Source: Paenibacillus sp. E222 (GTDB lineage Bacteria; Bacillota; Bacilli; Paenibacillales; Paenibacillaceae). Taken from it: DNA of 64,000 bases. Below are positions 36,789-46,481 of the stretch, one piece after another. The notes beneath the pieces are model-generated. The model saw nothing but the letters and a program-made list of their open reading frames with translations, had not been told where the DNA came from and ran no database searches. Numbering within the stretch: position 1 is the stretch's first letter; the number at the start of each line of letters is the position of its first letter. The stretch is taken from contig NZ_CP058552.1 of the NCBI RefSeq assembly GCF_013401555.1, positions 5,146,001 to 5,210,000 of the forward strand. The letters are read 5' to 3'. A program made the position numbers and the translations under genes.

Positions 36789-38108
36789 TCAATTCGTCAG
36801 ACTTGCTCTTATCTCATTCCAGAGTGGATTGTCTGCCGTACCGCGTGCAGGCTGCTCCCCTTTTTCAATGGCATCCCAATACTTCCAGTTGGGCTTCTCA
36901 CTGCCTAATTCATAATCCATCCCATCCCACGTATCTTCGCGAAATGCATAGAAAGCCCAATGCCATCCGTACTCATTAAAGATAGATATCAGATCCGACA
37001 TGTAGCGATCTGCACCGTGAACCATTCGGTTCGTTCCGAATTCGGAACCTATAATCCGGTTCGCAGGTATGTTATGATCGGACGCCCACTTGGCGACAGG
37101 CTCGACAAATTGTTTCAGAGTCTGACGGTTAAACACTTTTTCCGTCTCATCATCTCCAACCTTTACGTTCCCTGGATAAGAATACGTAAATCCTTTTTTC
37201 TGGTTCTGGCTTGTCATCTCATAAGGCTCATACATATGAAAAGCATACAGCACGTTAGGATCATCAATCGGCTTCAGGTACGTAAAAGCCCAAGGTGTTG
37301 CGTAGAGACCCGAATCTACAATGATGGGAGTTGTCTGGTCTACCGTCCTGATCTCTTTGGTTATCGTGTCATAGAGTGAATTCAGATCAGCTGCGGTATG
37401 TTCCACTTTGGCATACCACTCCAAATAATCCTGCGTCCAGAAATCATGAAAACCCGTACCCGTTTCCGGATGAGGCTCATTAATCAGGTTATAGCCGATG
37501 ACGGCAGGATGATTCTTCAATCGTGCTGCAAGATCCTTCCAAAACTGAGCGGCCTGATTGTGATATTCAGTATCATTCCAGATCCGATCATCATTCTTGG
37601 CCCCGTTGAACTGCCGCCAGCGATCACCCGGTAAGCTAAGCACTGTAATAATCACTTTCATCCCTTTATCCTCGGCGGCGTCAAGATCCGCTTTGAGTCG
37701 GGCAAAATCCGCTTCCACGATACCTTCGTACTTATCCGAGCTGCCTATCAAAAAGTCTGCGTTAATATGTTTATCCGGCTTATCGTTGAACAAAAAATCC
37801 CGATCCTTACTCCACTTATCGGGCGCAAGCCGGACGAACTCTATGCCCTGTTCCTTGGCTGCTTCATAGTTGACAGGAAGAGAGGTGGAGTTCATAAAAT
37901 TGGTCCCTTTTCGCTGCTCATTCCAGTAGCTCATTTTCTCCGAAGGAACAGCCTGCTTCTCCTCCTGACTGCTGTTCATCCCTGATATCTCCAATGGCTT
38001 TGTCGAAACAGAGTTAGAACTGCATCCACCTAGTGCAACCAAAATGACCGCCGAGAGTAAAACATTTTTTCCGATGGGCCAACTCGATTTGGTTGATATT
38101 TTATTCAT
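36789..38108 (-). CDS. GH5 cellulase-type lipoprotein
   Basis: 439 residues; the ATG at 38108 has GAGGTG seven bases upstream. Lipoprotein signal with GGC after LSAVILVAL. The TIM barrel holds the GH5 acid/base Glu in YNLINEPHPE (about residue 215) and the nucleophile Glu in IGSEFGTNR (about 355); HMYEP lies between. It probably stays outside the cell membrane and cuts beta-glucans or mannans; which one is not clear. Monocistronic. Confidence 0.88.
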   Translation of the reverse strand: MNKISTKSSWPIGKNVLLSAVILVALGGCSSNSVSTKPLEISGMNSSQEEKQAVPSEKMSYWNEQRKGTNFMNSTSLPVNYEAAKEQGIEFVRLAPDKWSKDRDFLFNDKPDKHINADFLIGSSDKYEGIVEADFARLKADLDAAEDKGMKVIITVLSLPGDRWRQFNGAKNDDRIWNDTEYHNQAAQFWKDLAARLKNHPAVIGYNLINEPHPETGTGFHDFWTQDYLEWYAKVEHTAADLNSLYDTITKEIRTVDQTTPIIVDSGLYATPWAFTYLKPIDDPNVLYAFHMYEPYEMTSQNQKKGFTYSYPGNVKVGDDETEKVFNRQTLKQFVEPVAKWASDHNIPANRIIGSEFGTNRMVHGADRYMSDLISIFNEYGWHWAFYAFREDTWDGMDYELGSEKPNWKYWDAIEKGEQPARGTADNPLWNEIRASLTN

Positions 38109-38171
38109 GATCAATCACCTCGATAGCCATCTTACCTGTTGTCTGTTACGCCAATATGACAATATGATCTA

Positions 38172-38504
38172 TTATCCAATCGGTATTCCGTCAGGCAGCT
38201 CGATATCTGGTTTTAACAGAACGACATCCCCTTTTTCGGGTATTCCTCCCAGAACCAATACTTCTGATTTAAACCCGGCTATCCGGCGCGGTGGAAAGTT
38301 CACTACCCCTATGACTTGTTGTCCGATCAGTTCCTCTGCTGCATATCTTTTGGTAATTTGTGCACTGGAGTTTTTCATTCCAATCTCTTGTCCAAAATCA
38401 ATCTCAAGTTTGATCGCAGGCACTTTCGCTTCTGCAAAAAACTCAGCTTTTGTAACGGTTCCGACGCGAATATCCAGTTTCAAAAAATCATCAATAGTAG
38501 CCAT
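38172..38504 (-). CDS. csaA: CsaA, tRNA-binding-domain protein
   Basis: 110 residues with AGGAGA before the ATG. Single EMAP-like OB fold: [12 protein letters not shown] near residue 10, [11 protein letters not shown], and [20 protein letters not shown], exactly the CsaA pattern. It is a homodimeric chaperone-like protein that binds tRNA or secretory proteins. Length matches B. subtilis CsaA (110). Confidence 0.92.
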   Translation of the reverse strand: MATIDDFLKLDIRVGTVTKAEFFAEAKVPAIKLEIDFGQEIGMKNSSAQITKRYAAEELIGQQVIGVVNFPPRRIAGFKSEVLVLGGIPEKGDVVLLKPDIELPDGIPIG

Positions 38505-38555
38505 ATATATTCTCCTCTTCTACTTGTCTTATCGTTTTCGTTGTATAAATTCACG

Positions 38556-39464
38556 TCAAGTTCGAACTTTAGAAATGGTGTATCGCCAGGATTTTGCCCA
38601 AAAATACACCCCCATGCCAAGTACAGTCACCATCCCGCCTATAAACTGAAACAGAGAGATGGTTTCTCCCAGAAATAGAAAGGCGAGTATGATCGCAAGA
38701 ACAGGCTCTCCAATAATGCCTACAGAAAGCGTCGTTGCACCTAAAGATTTCAATAATAGATTAATAAGAAATTGTCCAAAAATGGTTGGAATGATGGCAA
38801 GCAACAAGAAATACATCCAATCTGAAGTGTTATATCCGGTCAGGGGGATATGATTGATTAGACTGTAGATAAGCAAGACAATCCCCCCAAGGAAGAAGAC
38901 AATAACGCTGTACACATTTGCATCGATTTTGTGACTGACTTTTTGTCCAGCAAGCATATATGCCGAAACCGCGATGGTGCCCAATAAAGATAATCCATCT
39001 CCGATCAGTGCCTCTCTAGATACTCCGATGTCACCCCATGCGATAATAATTGACCCTGCAAGGGCTGTAACCAGACATAGAATCGTAACCATGTTTGCTT
39101 GTTGCTTGAAGATGAAGTATGACCCCAACATTACAAATAAAGGCTGCAACGATAAAATGACCATGGAACTTGCAACGGAGGTGTGCACCAATGACTCCAT
39201 CCAGCATAAGAAATGCAATCCGAGAAAGAGTCCGGCTAACAACACAACACTCCAATCTTTTTTGCTCATCATAAGGTTTCGAAGACTTTTCCAAGGTACA
39301 AAAGGAAGCATTAGTATTACCGTTATGAACAATCTGTACATCCCAGCTACAGAGGTTGGTGTCTCTGAGGACTTTATCAATATGGAAGATATCGAGATGG
39401 ACAAAATGCTGATAAAAAGCAACAGGTACGGATGAGGCGGATACAACGATTTATTCATTTTCAT
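38556..39464 (-). CDS. EamA/DMT-family transporter
   Basis: 302 residues from the ATG at 39464 with GAAGGAG upstream; the longer frame is not supported. Ten hydrophobic segments; the second EamA half starts near SLLGTIAVSAYMLAG. Conserved features FLGLHFLCWMESL and EPVLAIILAFLFLGE are those of the family. It lies opposite an AraC-type gene and is probably its target. Substrate unknown. Confidence 0.85.
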   Translation of the reverse strand: MKMNKSLYPPHPYLLLFISILSISISSILIKSSETPTSVAGMYRLFITVILMLPFVPWKSLRNLMMSKKDWSVVLLAGLFLGLHFLCWMESLVHTSVASSMVILSLQPLFVMLGSYFIFKQQANMVTILCLVTALAGSIIIAWGDIGVSREALIGDGLSLLGTIAVSAYMLAGQKVSHKIDANVYSVIVFFLGGIVLLIYSLINHIPLTGYNTSDWMYFLLLAIIPTIFGQFLINLLLKSLGATTLSVGIIGEPVLAIILAFLFLGETISLFQFIGGMVTVLGMGVYFWAKSWRYTISKVRT

Positions 39465-39619
39465 ACTTACTCCTTCAACATGTTCTATCCAAATTCTGTG
39501 CACAGGATTATAGTGATAAAACAAAGATTGGATATAATAATATCATCGTTAATGTTTTATTTGTGTAATAATATCGCTATATTGTATATAAATATCACCA
39601 TTTGAAAGGATACATTTAA

Positions 39620-40510
39620 ATGTCAAAGCAGCTTCACGAGACGATTCTTTTCCCTGATGCTTCATTTCCATACATTATGTACACAGCTAATTCCGAGAAA
39701 ATTATTCCTGAAGGTAGAGGATTTAATGACTTGCATTGGCATGAAGAACTACAGATTACATTGGTTACTCAAGGAAGGTTGGTTATACAGGTTAACGGTG
39801 TTGATCATGAGTTACTGGCGGGTCAAGCTATCCTAATTAATAAGGGAGTCCTGCATGTTACAACCCATCTGACCCACAACGGTCAATATGTGAGTTTTAA
39901 TTTCCCTGAAAAGCTGTTAGCCTTCTACGCAGATAGTGCCATGGAGAAAAATTATGTTTTACCTTATACAGACTCTTCACTGGTGTCGCTGGTAATCAAA
40001 GGGGATGTAGAATGGCAACAGAATGTGCTAGATATGTTATGGGATATGAAAAAGAGATTTGATATGACAAAAAAGTGGGGATGGGAATATGAGGTTTCGA
40101 TCAAAACCGTTCAATTGTGGCTAATTTTGATTCATAATATTACGCTTCCCTCCGAGGAGGCGCCCAAATATGTAAAGCTTCAGCAAGAGCGCCTTCAACT
40201 CATGCTCAGCTATATCCATCAGCAGTATTCAACGAATATCACACTGCAAGAAATTGCTGATACAGCACATCTGAGCATCTCGGAGTGCACCCGGAGTTTT
40301 AAGAAAACCATTCATATGACACCGTATGATTACTTAATTAAGTACCGGATCAAGAAAAGCGCGGAATTACTAATTTCAACTGATTATACAGTAACCGAAA
40401 TAGCTCATAGGGTTGGTTTTAATCATGTAAATAACTTCATTCAGTCTTTCAAAAAACATCAAAACCAAACACCTAAGAGTTTCCGGAATTCGAGTAATGA
40501 GATTAAATAG
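39620..40510 (+). CDS. AraC-family regulator
   Basis: 296 residues with GAAAGGA before the ATG. Cupin domain first (HWHEELQITLVTQGRL), then two HTH motifs (ITLQEIADTAHLSISECTRSFKK; VTEIAHRVGFNHVNNFIQSFKK). Divergent from the EamA transporter gene with 155 nt between starts, where ATATC/GATAT repeats (39531-39544, and ATAATATCGC at 39568) could be its sites. Likely effector-controlled activator of that transporter. Confidence 0.88.
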   Translation: MSKQLHETILFPDASFPYIMYTANSEKIIPEGRGFNDLHWHEELQITLVTQGRLVIQVNGVDHELLAGQAILINKGVLHVTTHLTHNGQYVSFNFPEKLLAFYADSAMEKNYVLPYTDSSLVSLVIKGDVEWQQNVLDMLWDMKKRFDMTKKWGWEYEVSIKTVQLWLILIHNITLPSEEAPKYVKLQQERLQLMLSYIHQQYSTNITLQEIADTAHLSISECTRSFKKTIHMTPYDYLIKYRIKKSAELLISTDYTVTEIAHRVGFNHVNNFIQSFKKHQNQTPKSFRNSSNEIK

Positions 40511-40591
40511 TAGATATACGAAAAAGGAGACCATCGAAGAGACTTTCACTTATGAACTGAATCCGGCTATTTTAAAGAAATAATTAAAAAA

Positions 40592-40632
40592 AGAGATTAG
40601 GTGGCTCATAATTAGCCACCTAATCTCTTTTC
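40592..40632. terminator. bidirectional terminator
   Basis: Perfect 15-bp stem AGAGATTAGGTGGCT / AGCCACCTAATCTCT, loop CATAATT, A-run before and TTTT after. It serves the AraC gene and the DJ-1 gene that meet here. Confidence 0.9.
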
Positions 40633-40691
40633 CATTAACCTGATTAGTCTTACTCACTTCTTCGTTTAGAGAACATCTTAATTTGAGGCCA

Positions 40692-42047
40692 TTACGATTT
40701 CTTTTTCTTGCGTATGAAACGCAAATCAATATAGAGAATAATAAGAAAAGTCAGTACGCCGAGCAGCACAGGAATGAGAAACGCTTCCAAGGAAAAGGCG
40801 CTGCCCTTCAGGTTCAGGTGATCGGTCGCACGATATTCAAGGCGCTTGGCAGCAAATTTCGCGGTTCGGATGTCCTCTTGTTCTGCCAGATCTTCGAAAG
40901 CAGGTTCCATTGCAAACCGTTCTGATGCATCACGATGCAGAAACAGCAGTTCCGCACGATTACCACTGTTTCTCCAATTATTGATGTCCTCAGCGGCGAC
41001 AGAATCCGCATTTGCACCGACAATAATCATTTTCTCCAGCTTCGGCACGTTTTCAATCTGATAGCGCGCCACGATGTTCAGTCCATGCTTCGTTACAATG
41101 GGGTCATTTTGGTTGGAGACGGTCAGTGTCCTTGTAGTACCGGAAGCACCATACGTATCAAAAGCGGAAGACAAATCCAATTCATCTGCTCCGTTATACA
41201 ACAGCACCCCGGCCTTCACCTTTTTCCATTGAAAAGCATTATTCATTATGTACGAAATATCGCTCAACTTGGCATTAAACGGCTTCATATGCGGGTTTAA
41301 GACGTAATCATATGATGGATAGTTCATCTGCTCTGCTACCTTCTTCGCAGACGCATCACCCAATTGATCCGAAATTACACGAAGTGTTGCATCAATACCG
41401 GAAGTTAGACCCGCGGAAGATATAATCGAGCCATGTTGAACATAACGCTGATCCTTCACCCACTGGATTTCGGGATATTTTTTGATGAGACGGTTAACGT
41501 CACCCCAGTGCGTTGCGGCAGACTTGCCATCCAGCAAACCCGTATCAGCCAGGTTTTCTGCTCCATTGCAAATGGAGAGTAATGTTGTGTTAACACTTGA
41601 GTGCTTCTGAATCCACTCACGTACAGGTGCGTATTGGTTTTCGTCCAACATTGGCATAAATGGAATGACAATGATGTCCGGACTTTTTCCGAGCAGCGTA
41701 TCCATCTCAGCAAAAGAATAATGCGGGATTACATCAAGTCCCCCGGTTAGAGATTTAATTTCCCGATTGGGTGCAACACCGTACACATTGTAAGCTTCCG
41801 TCATCGCAAACATCTCGTACGGAACGAGAAAATCAAATACTTCGGTGACCTCGTTTGCCAGCAGCACAGCCACTGTCGGTTTGCTGGCGTCATATTCCGG
41901 CACTTGTACATTGTTTAATTCAGGAGCGGATGTATCGTAAGTCGACATTCCTGAATTCATCGTGCTGATGAACCCGATTGTTCCTCCCCCTGCCACCACA
42001 ACAACTATAATGATCAGATAAATCATGAAACGTAATACAGACTTCAT
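40692..42047 (-). CDS. membrane-anchored tandem DJ-1/PfpI protein
   Basis: 451 residues with GAAGGAG before the ATG. N-terminal membrane helix (LIIIVVVVAGGGTIGFI), a DJ-1/PfpI domain (about 55-250; PTVAVLLANEVTEVFDFLVPYEM, nucleophile in LLSICNGAENL, HWGDV), then a second shorter domain starting VKAGVLLYNGADELDLSSAFD with the elbow residue not Cys (IIVGANAD), and a C-terminal membrane helix (FLIPVLLGVLTFLIILYID) with a basic tail. So the protein loops out between two anchors. It may sense or modify extracytoplasmic molecules. Function unknown. Confidence 0.75.
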   Translation of the reverse strand: MKSVLRFMIYLIIIVVVVAGGGTIGFISTMNSGMSTYDTSAPELNNVQVPEYDASKPTVAVLLANEVTEVFDFLVPYEMFAMTEAYNVYGVAPNREIKSLTGGLDVIPHYSFAEMDTLLGKSPDIIVIPFMPMLDENQYAPVREWIQKHSSVNTTLLSICNGAENLADTGLLDGKSAATHWGDVNRLIKKYPEIQWVKDQRYVQHGSIISSAGLTSGIDATLRVISDQLGDASAKKVAEQMNYPSYDYVLNPHMKPFNAKLSDISYIMNNAFQWKKVKAGVLLYNGADELDLSSAFDTYGASGTTRTLTVSNQNDPIVTKHGLNIVARYQIENVPKLEKMIIVGANADSVAAEDINNWRNSGNRAELLFLHRDASERFAMEPAFEDLAEQEDIRTAKFAAKRLEYRATDHLNLKGSAFSLEAFLIPVLLGVLTFLIILYIDLRFIRKKKKS

Positions 42048-42224
42048 TTTGGATTCTCCTTCTGGTTATAAATGATTTACCTATGGAATTATATCAATCC
42101 AAAATGAAGTTATCGTCTGTCTGTGGTCGGTTAGAGGAACTCGACTAATGTCGGGTGTTACTACTAGACTCTAAGCTATTTACTTTGTAGTAAACGTACC
42201 CATTAACTCATCTTCAGCATATTG

Positions 42225-43220
42225 CTATGACTTAAATCCAGCATTAAGTCCATATACCGGATGAGGTACATACGGTTCTTCCAAGCTTGCCATTTCTTCT
42301 GATGTTAATGCAATCGACAGAGCTTCAACTGCATTTTCGAGATGGGATGTCTTCGTAGCGCCAATAATCGGAGCTGTAACCGGATTCTTGTGCAGCAGCC
42401 AGGCAAGAGCGATTTGTACCCGGGGAACGCCGCGTTTTTCAGCGATTTCTGCTACCTGCTCTACCACTAATCGATCGGTGCTGGCTGTTGCATCGTATTT
42501 TGCCCTTTGAACCTGATCCGTCTCGGAACGCTGTGTGGTTTCCTGCCAATCTCTGGTCAACCGTCCAGAAGCAAGTGGACTGTAGGGAATTACACCGATT
42601 TTCTCTTCCTGACAAAGAGGCATCATTTCCCTTTCCTCTTCACGGTAGATCAGGTTATAGTGGTTCTGCATCGATACAAAGCGGGTCCAACCATTTCTCT
42701 CGGCGACATATAAAGCCTTTTGGAATTGCCATGCTGACATGGCTGAAGCACCAATATATCTTGCCTTGCCTGCCTTCACCACATCATGTAATGCTTCCAT
42801 GGTCTCTTCAATAGGGGTATGGTTGTCCCAGCGGTGAATTTGATATAGATCTACATAGTCGGTTCCCAATCTCTTGAGGCTTTTATCAATCTCACTCATA
42901 ATTGCCTTTCGAGAAAGTCCGGCGCCATTCGGACCATCATGCATACGGGAAAACACTTTTGTCGCAAGGACAATTTCATCTCGATTAGCGTAGTCCTTGA
43001 GAGCCCGACCCAGGATCTCTTCACTTGTTCCGCCTGCATATACATTAGCTGTATCAAAGAAATTAATGCCTAACTCCAACGCTTTTTGAATGACGGGACG
43101 ACTATTCTCTTCATCCAATACCCATTGGTGAAACCCTCGTCCCGGTTCACCAAATCCCATGCAGCCAAGACAAAGTCGAGATACATCCATGCCTGTATTT
43201 CCTAATTTCACATATTCCAT
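42225..43220 (-). CDS. aldo-keto reductase
   Basis: 331 residues with GAGGAGG before the ATG. Family features: FFDTANVYAGGTSEEILGRALK with Asp and Tyr, ATKVFSRM with catalytic Lys, LYQIHRWD with His. The NADPH end is VTAPIIGATKTSHLENAV. The B. subtilis YhdN/IolS-like group reduces aldehydes such as methylglyoxal; the substrate here is unknown. Single gene. Confidence 0.9.
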   Translation of the reverse strand: MEYVKLGNTGMDVSRLCLGCMGFGEPGRGFHQWVLDEENSRPVIQKALELGINFFDTANVYAGGTSEEILGRALKDYANRDEIVLATKVFSRMHDGPNGAGLSRKAIMSEIDKSLKRLGTDYVDLYQIHRWDNHTPIEETMEALHDVVKAGKARYIGASAMSAWQFQKALYVAERNGWTRFVSMQNHYNLIYREEEREMMPLCQEEKIGVIPYSPLASGRLTRDWQETTQRSETDQVQRAKYDATASTDRLVVEQVAEIAEKRGVPRVQIALAWLLHKNPVTAPIIGATKTSHLENAVEALSIALTSEEMASLEEPYVPHPVYGLNAGFKS

Positions 43221-43355
43221 TGGTTAATCCTCCTCAGCTTTTGGGTTGCGACAACGTGTAACGCATGAGACAACAATAACAAGAAAATAGATGCATTTCT
43301 TTGCTGCTAAGCTCATGGGATTTGTTTATTTAGCTCATTTTTTCGAATAATGAAA

Positions 43356-43392
43356 AAAAGCGTCTCACGATATTTATCGCGAAGCGCTTTAC
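43356..43392 (-). terminator. terminator of AraC-type gene
   Basis: On the minus strand AAAGCGCTTCGCGATAAATATCG... folds with CGATA/TATCG and CGCTTT-type outer pairs and ends in GCTTTTTTTC. It lies about 55 nt after the stop at 43447. Confidence 0.6.
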
Positions 43393-43446
43393 TCAACAGT
43401 GGTACAACGTTTCTTGTTTATAAAGTATGGACAGATTAAGCTGGCT

Positions 43447-44355
43447 TTATGTGATTTTTGCCTTGCTTCGTTTGCATTGCTGTCTAAACTCCGAGGGCGG
43501 AAGCCCGAACTGAAGCTTAAACACTTTGGAAAAATGGGCAACGTTTTCGAAACCTGTTGAGAAACAGACATCGGTGACGCACAATGATGTCTCTGCCAAC
43601 AGTTTCTTGGCTTTATGCAGCCTCTGATTACGAATCCACTTCAAGGGTGACGTGTGGTATAGGGCCTGAAAATCCCTTTTGAAGGTAGACAGGCTTCTGC
43701 CAGACAAATAAGCCAGATCGCTTATAGAAATGGGATTCGTAATATTCTCCTCTATTATTTTGCCGAAGTCGCTGTTTTTATCATGATTTGGTTGCAGAAG
43801 TTGATGTAAAAATCGATCATTGGCGTGTGCCAGATGAAACAGGAGTTCCATGAATTTAAGCCGGATCAGTCCGTCTTGTACCTCGTCTGGATTTTCGAAA
43901 TAGGGTTTCAATGATGCTATATATGAGCGGGTGAGTTCATTGACCGGTATAATTGACACCGGCACGATTTCATTCACGGTATCCGTCGGTTTGAATCCAG
44001 AAAACTGAACAAACTCCGCAAGCATATTTTCGTTAAGGAAAAACATCATATAGTCCAGCATGAACTCAGATCCAGGTTCACCCGACTTTATGTAATCAAT
44101 ACGAATCGATTGGTGAAGAAACACCATTTCATTACTTCGCACAGTGTACTCCTGATCCTTGAAGCGAACCGTGTATACGCCCGATATAACGAACAACAAC
44201 ATGTGATCTTTCAGAAAATAGGAGCCTGTTGTCCCCTGTGTATGCAAACAAAATTGAATGACGGATAACCCATTCTGCTTTAAACTTCCTTGTTTGTCTG
44301 GAGCACGTTCCAGTCCTTGTGGTGCTTTGATGATCTTTCCGTTTCTCATGGACAT
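43447..44355 (-). CDS. AraC-family regulator
   Basis: 302 residues from the ATG at 44355 with GGCGGG seven bases upstream, 16 nt after the LacI stop. Cupin-like N-terminal half (about 1-170) without a catalytic motif, then two HTH regions (ISISDLAYLSGRSLSTFKRDF; VTDVCFSTGFENVAHFSKVFK) and FGLPPSEFR. Forms an operon with a LacI-type regulator; such pairs are uncommon and may give two-signal control. Target unknown. Confidence 0.8.
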   Translation of the reverse strand: MSMRNGKIIKAPQGLERAPDKQGSLKQNGLSVIQFCLHTQGTTGSYFLKDHMLLFVISGVYTVRFKDQEYTVRSNEMVFLHQSIRIDYIKSGEPGSEFMLDYMMFFLNENMLAEFVQFSGFKPTDTVNEIVPVSIIPVNELTRSYIASLKPYFENPDEVQDGLIRLKFMELLFHLAHANDRFLHQLLQPNHDKNSDFGKIIEENITNPISISDLAYLSGRSLSTFKRDFQALYHTSPLKWIRNQRLHKAKKLLAETSLCVTDVCFSTGFENVAHFSKVFKLQFGLPPSEFRQQCKRSKAKIT

Positions 44356-44371
44356 GAACAGTCCCGCCTTT

Positions 44372-45373
44372 TTAGCTTTTAATAATAGAATAACAGGAAA
44401 CGGAGTCACGCTCGACACACTGTATATTGATCTTATAAGTAGACTCAACAGTCTCTCCTTTTAACATCTGAATGAGTACATGTCCAGCAAAGGAGCCTGC
44501 ATCTGTTTTGGGTTGGCGAAAAGTCGTAAGAGGTGGATTTAAGTATTCAGTTACATGTATGTTATCAAATCCAATAATAGATAGATCTTCGGGTATGGAA
44601 ACCTGGTGTTCTTTGAATGCCTCTAAACCTCCAATGGCCATTTCATCATTCGCAAAAAAGACTGCCGTTGGAAGCTCTCCCTCCATTAGCAACTTGGCTG
44701 CGTCGTAGCCACCTGTTTTCAGAAATTGGCCGCCAAGTCTCCAATTCTCATTCTCTTCCACCCCAGCTTCATGCATAGCTCTCAGATAACCCTGATATCG
44801 CATCAGATTACAATCCGAACTTAAAGGTCCACTAATATAGGCGATTGCGCGGTGACCTTTATCCAGAAGGAAACGGGTTGCCATATAACCACCCTGCTCA
44901 TCATCCATCAGAACATTTACAATATGCTTACTATGAAGTTCCCGGTCCATCACAACAATTGGAAACCCCGTTTCGGCAGCCTGCAACAACAACTCATCTT
45001 CAATATTTTCAGCGATTACAATCACACCGTCCAGCCTTCTCTCTCGGATAAAGCGTGCGGCTGTCGATCGCTCCCCGCCTAAAGAACTGCATACGATGAG
45101 GTCATATCCCTGACTTATGGCGCTGGATTCAATTCCACTCACCAAGTCGGAAAAATAGGGGACAGACATATCATGAACGATAACTCCGATCGTTTGTGTG
45201 TGTTTTCGCTTTAATTCGGATGCGGCTCCGTGCTTGATGTAATTAAGCTCACTTGCTACTGCAAGTACTTTCTGTCTTGTATGCTCACTTACATGTTTTT
45301 TGCCGTTGAGTACATAGGATACAGTTGAACTCGCGACACCCGCTAACTTTGCTACATCTTTAATCGTTATCAT
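44372..45373 (-). CDS. LacI-family regulator
   Basis: 333 residues with GGGGAG before the ATG. HTH (ITIKDVAKLAGVASSTVSYVLNG) and hinge Leu, then a periplasmic-binding-type sugar domain (IGVIVHDMSVPYFSDLVSGIE, VFFANDEMAIGGLEAFKE, SIIGFDN). It binds DNA as a dimer and responds to a sugar or nucleoside. It is upstream of an AraC gene and near two Gfo/Idh enzymes (spacing 135 nt to the latter's stop), so it may govern sugar metabolism. Confidence 0.9.
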   Translation of the reverse strand: MITIKDVAKLAGVASSTVSYVLNGKKHVSEHTRQKVLAVASELNYIKHGAASELKRKHTQTIGVIVHDMSVPYFSDLVSGIESSAISQGYDLIVCSSLGGERSTAARFIRERRLDGVIVIAENIEDELLLQAAETGFPIVVMDRELHSKHIVNVLMDDEQGGYMATRFLLDKGHRAIAYISGPLSSDCNLMRYQGYLRAMHEAGVEENENWRLGGQFLKTGGYDAAKLLMEGELPTAVFFANDEMAIGGLEAFKEHQVSIPEDLSIIGFDNIHVTEYLNPPLTTFRQPKTDAGSFAGHVLIQMLKGETVESTYKINIQCVERDSVSCYSIIKS

Positions 45374-45508
45374 TAAATACTCCCCAAGAAGACTGTTATT
45401 GGTTCACTGACATATGAATTTTTTATATCTTTCACCGCATTTTAACACAGTCATCTTGGGAAATGCACAAAAAGATACAATACAATCATTCTGGAATTTC
45501 AGAATATA

Positions 45509-46480
45509 TTATCGATCAGGTCCAAATACAAGATTGGCGGATTGTTTGGCTTGTTCAATAACCTCCATCACCTTCTCGCTATGCTCTAACATAGCTGTGA
45601 CTTTCTCCAGATCATGTTCACGAATCATACGCTCGAATTCAACAAACTCGTCATACATACGATGAGGATGATCCTTAATATCTATTCGAATCGGCGTTTC
45701 CTTATGAAGCGCAAGATCAAAGGATTCACATTTGTTGGCCGAACTGGTCATGTGGATATATCCTTTATTGCCCTGGATGTTCGTGCTGTCTTTAGAGCCT
45801 ATGCAAACACACTTGAACTCACGGTAGTCCAAAAGCAACATGCCTGAAGTGTCAATCCCGCGTTCCATGTTGGCCCAGTATTCCACCTTCTTCGGGCTTC
45901 CGAAAAGCCCTACGACCAGATGAATATTATACAAATTAATATCCATCAAGGCTCCACCAGACATTTCCGGATTAAATGCCGGCAACACTTCTCCAGCCTG
46001 AAAAGCCGCATAGCGGGATGAATATTGGGAATAGTTACACTCCACAATTTTGATGTCACCCAGTTTGCGCAGATTCTCCTTCATGGACAAATAATTCTTC
46101 AAATATTGGTTTGTGATGGCTTCAACCAACACCAGCTGTTTTTGCCGTGCAATCTCTTTAAGTTCAAGAAATTCTTGAAAATTGGAAGTGAACGGCTTCT
46201 CACAGATCACATGTTTGCCGCCCAATAACGCTTCTTTGGCATATGCATAATGAAGATGATTTGGTAGTCCGATATAGATCGTATCCACTTCATCATTTGC
46301 AATCATATCGCTGTACTCCGAATATATTTGTGCAATTCCATACTGCTCTTGCAGAGTCAGCATTTTATCCAGATGACCAGGTCTGGAACAAATGGCCTCC
46401 AACGTAATCGCAGGAATTTCATGAATAAAGCTCAATAGATCCTTTACAATCATTCCAGCTCCGACAATTCCCAGTTTCAT
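45509..46480 (-). CDS. Gfo/Idh/MocA-family oxidoreductase (second in pair)
   Basis: 323 residues; the ATG overlaps no earlier codon but is one base after the stop of the preceding gene. GGAGGAG is inside that gene. Dinucleotide fold MKLGIVGAGMIVKDLL, then YIGLPNHLHYAYAKEALLGGKHVICEKPF with the EKP Lys used in catalysis, and a C-terminal beta domain with DINLYNIHLVV. It probably oxidises or reduces a sugar, inositol or related polyol. Pair with 46482-47501. Confidence 0.87.
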   Translation of the reverse strand: MKLGIVGAGMIVKDLLSFIHEIPAITLEAICSRPGHLDKMLTLQEQYGIAQIYSEYSDMIANDEVDTIYIGLPNHLHYAYAKEALLGGKHVICEKPFTSNFQEFLELKEIARQKQLVLVEAITNQYLKNYLSMKENLRKLGDIKIVECNYSQYSSRYAAFQAGEVLPAFNPEMSGGALMDINLYNIHLVVGLFGSPKKVEYWANMERGIDTSGMLLLDYREFKCVCIGSKDSTNIQGNKGYIHMTSSANKCESFDLALHKETPIRIDIKDHPHRMYDEFVEFERMIREHDLEKVTAMLEHSEKVMEVIEQAKQSANLVFGPDR

Positions 46481-46481
46481 A

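Noticed and set aside
43389..43571. 60-codon frame at the end of the AraC gene
   Set aside because: Shadow in another frame of the same strand.
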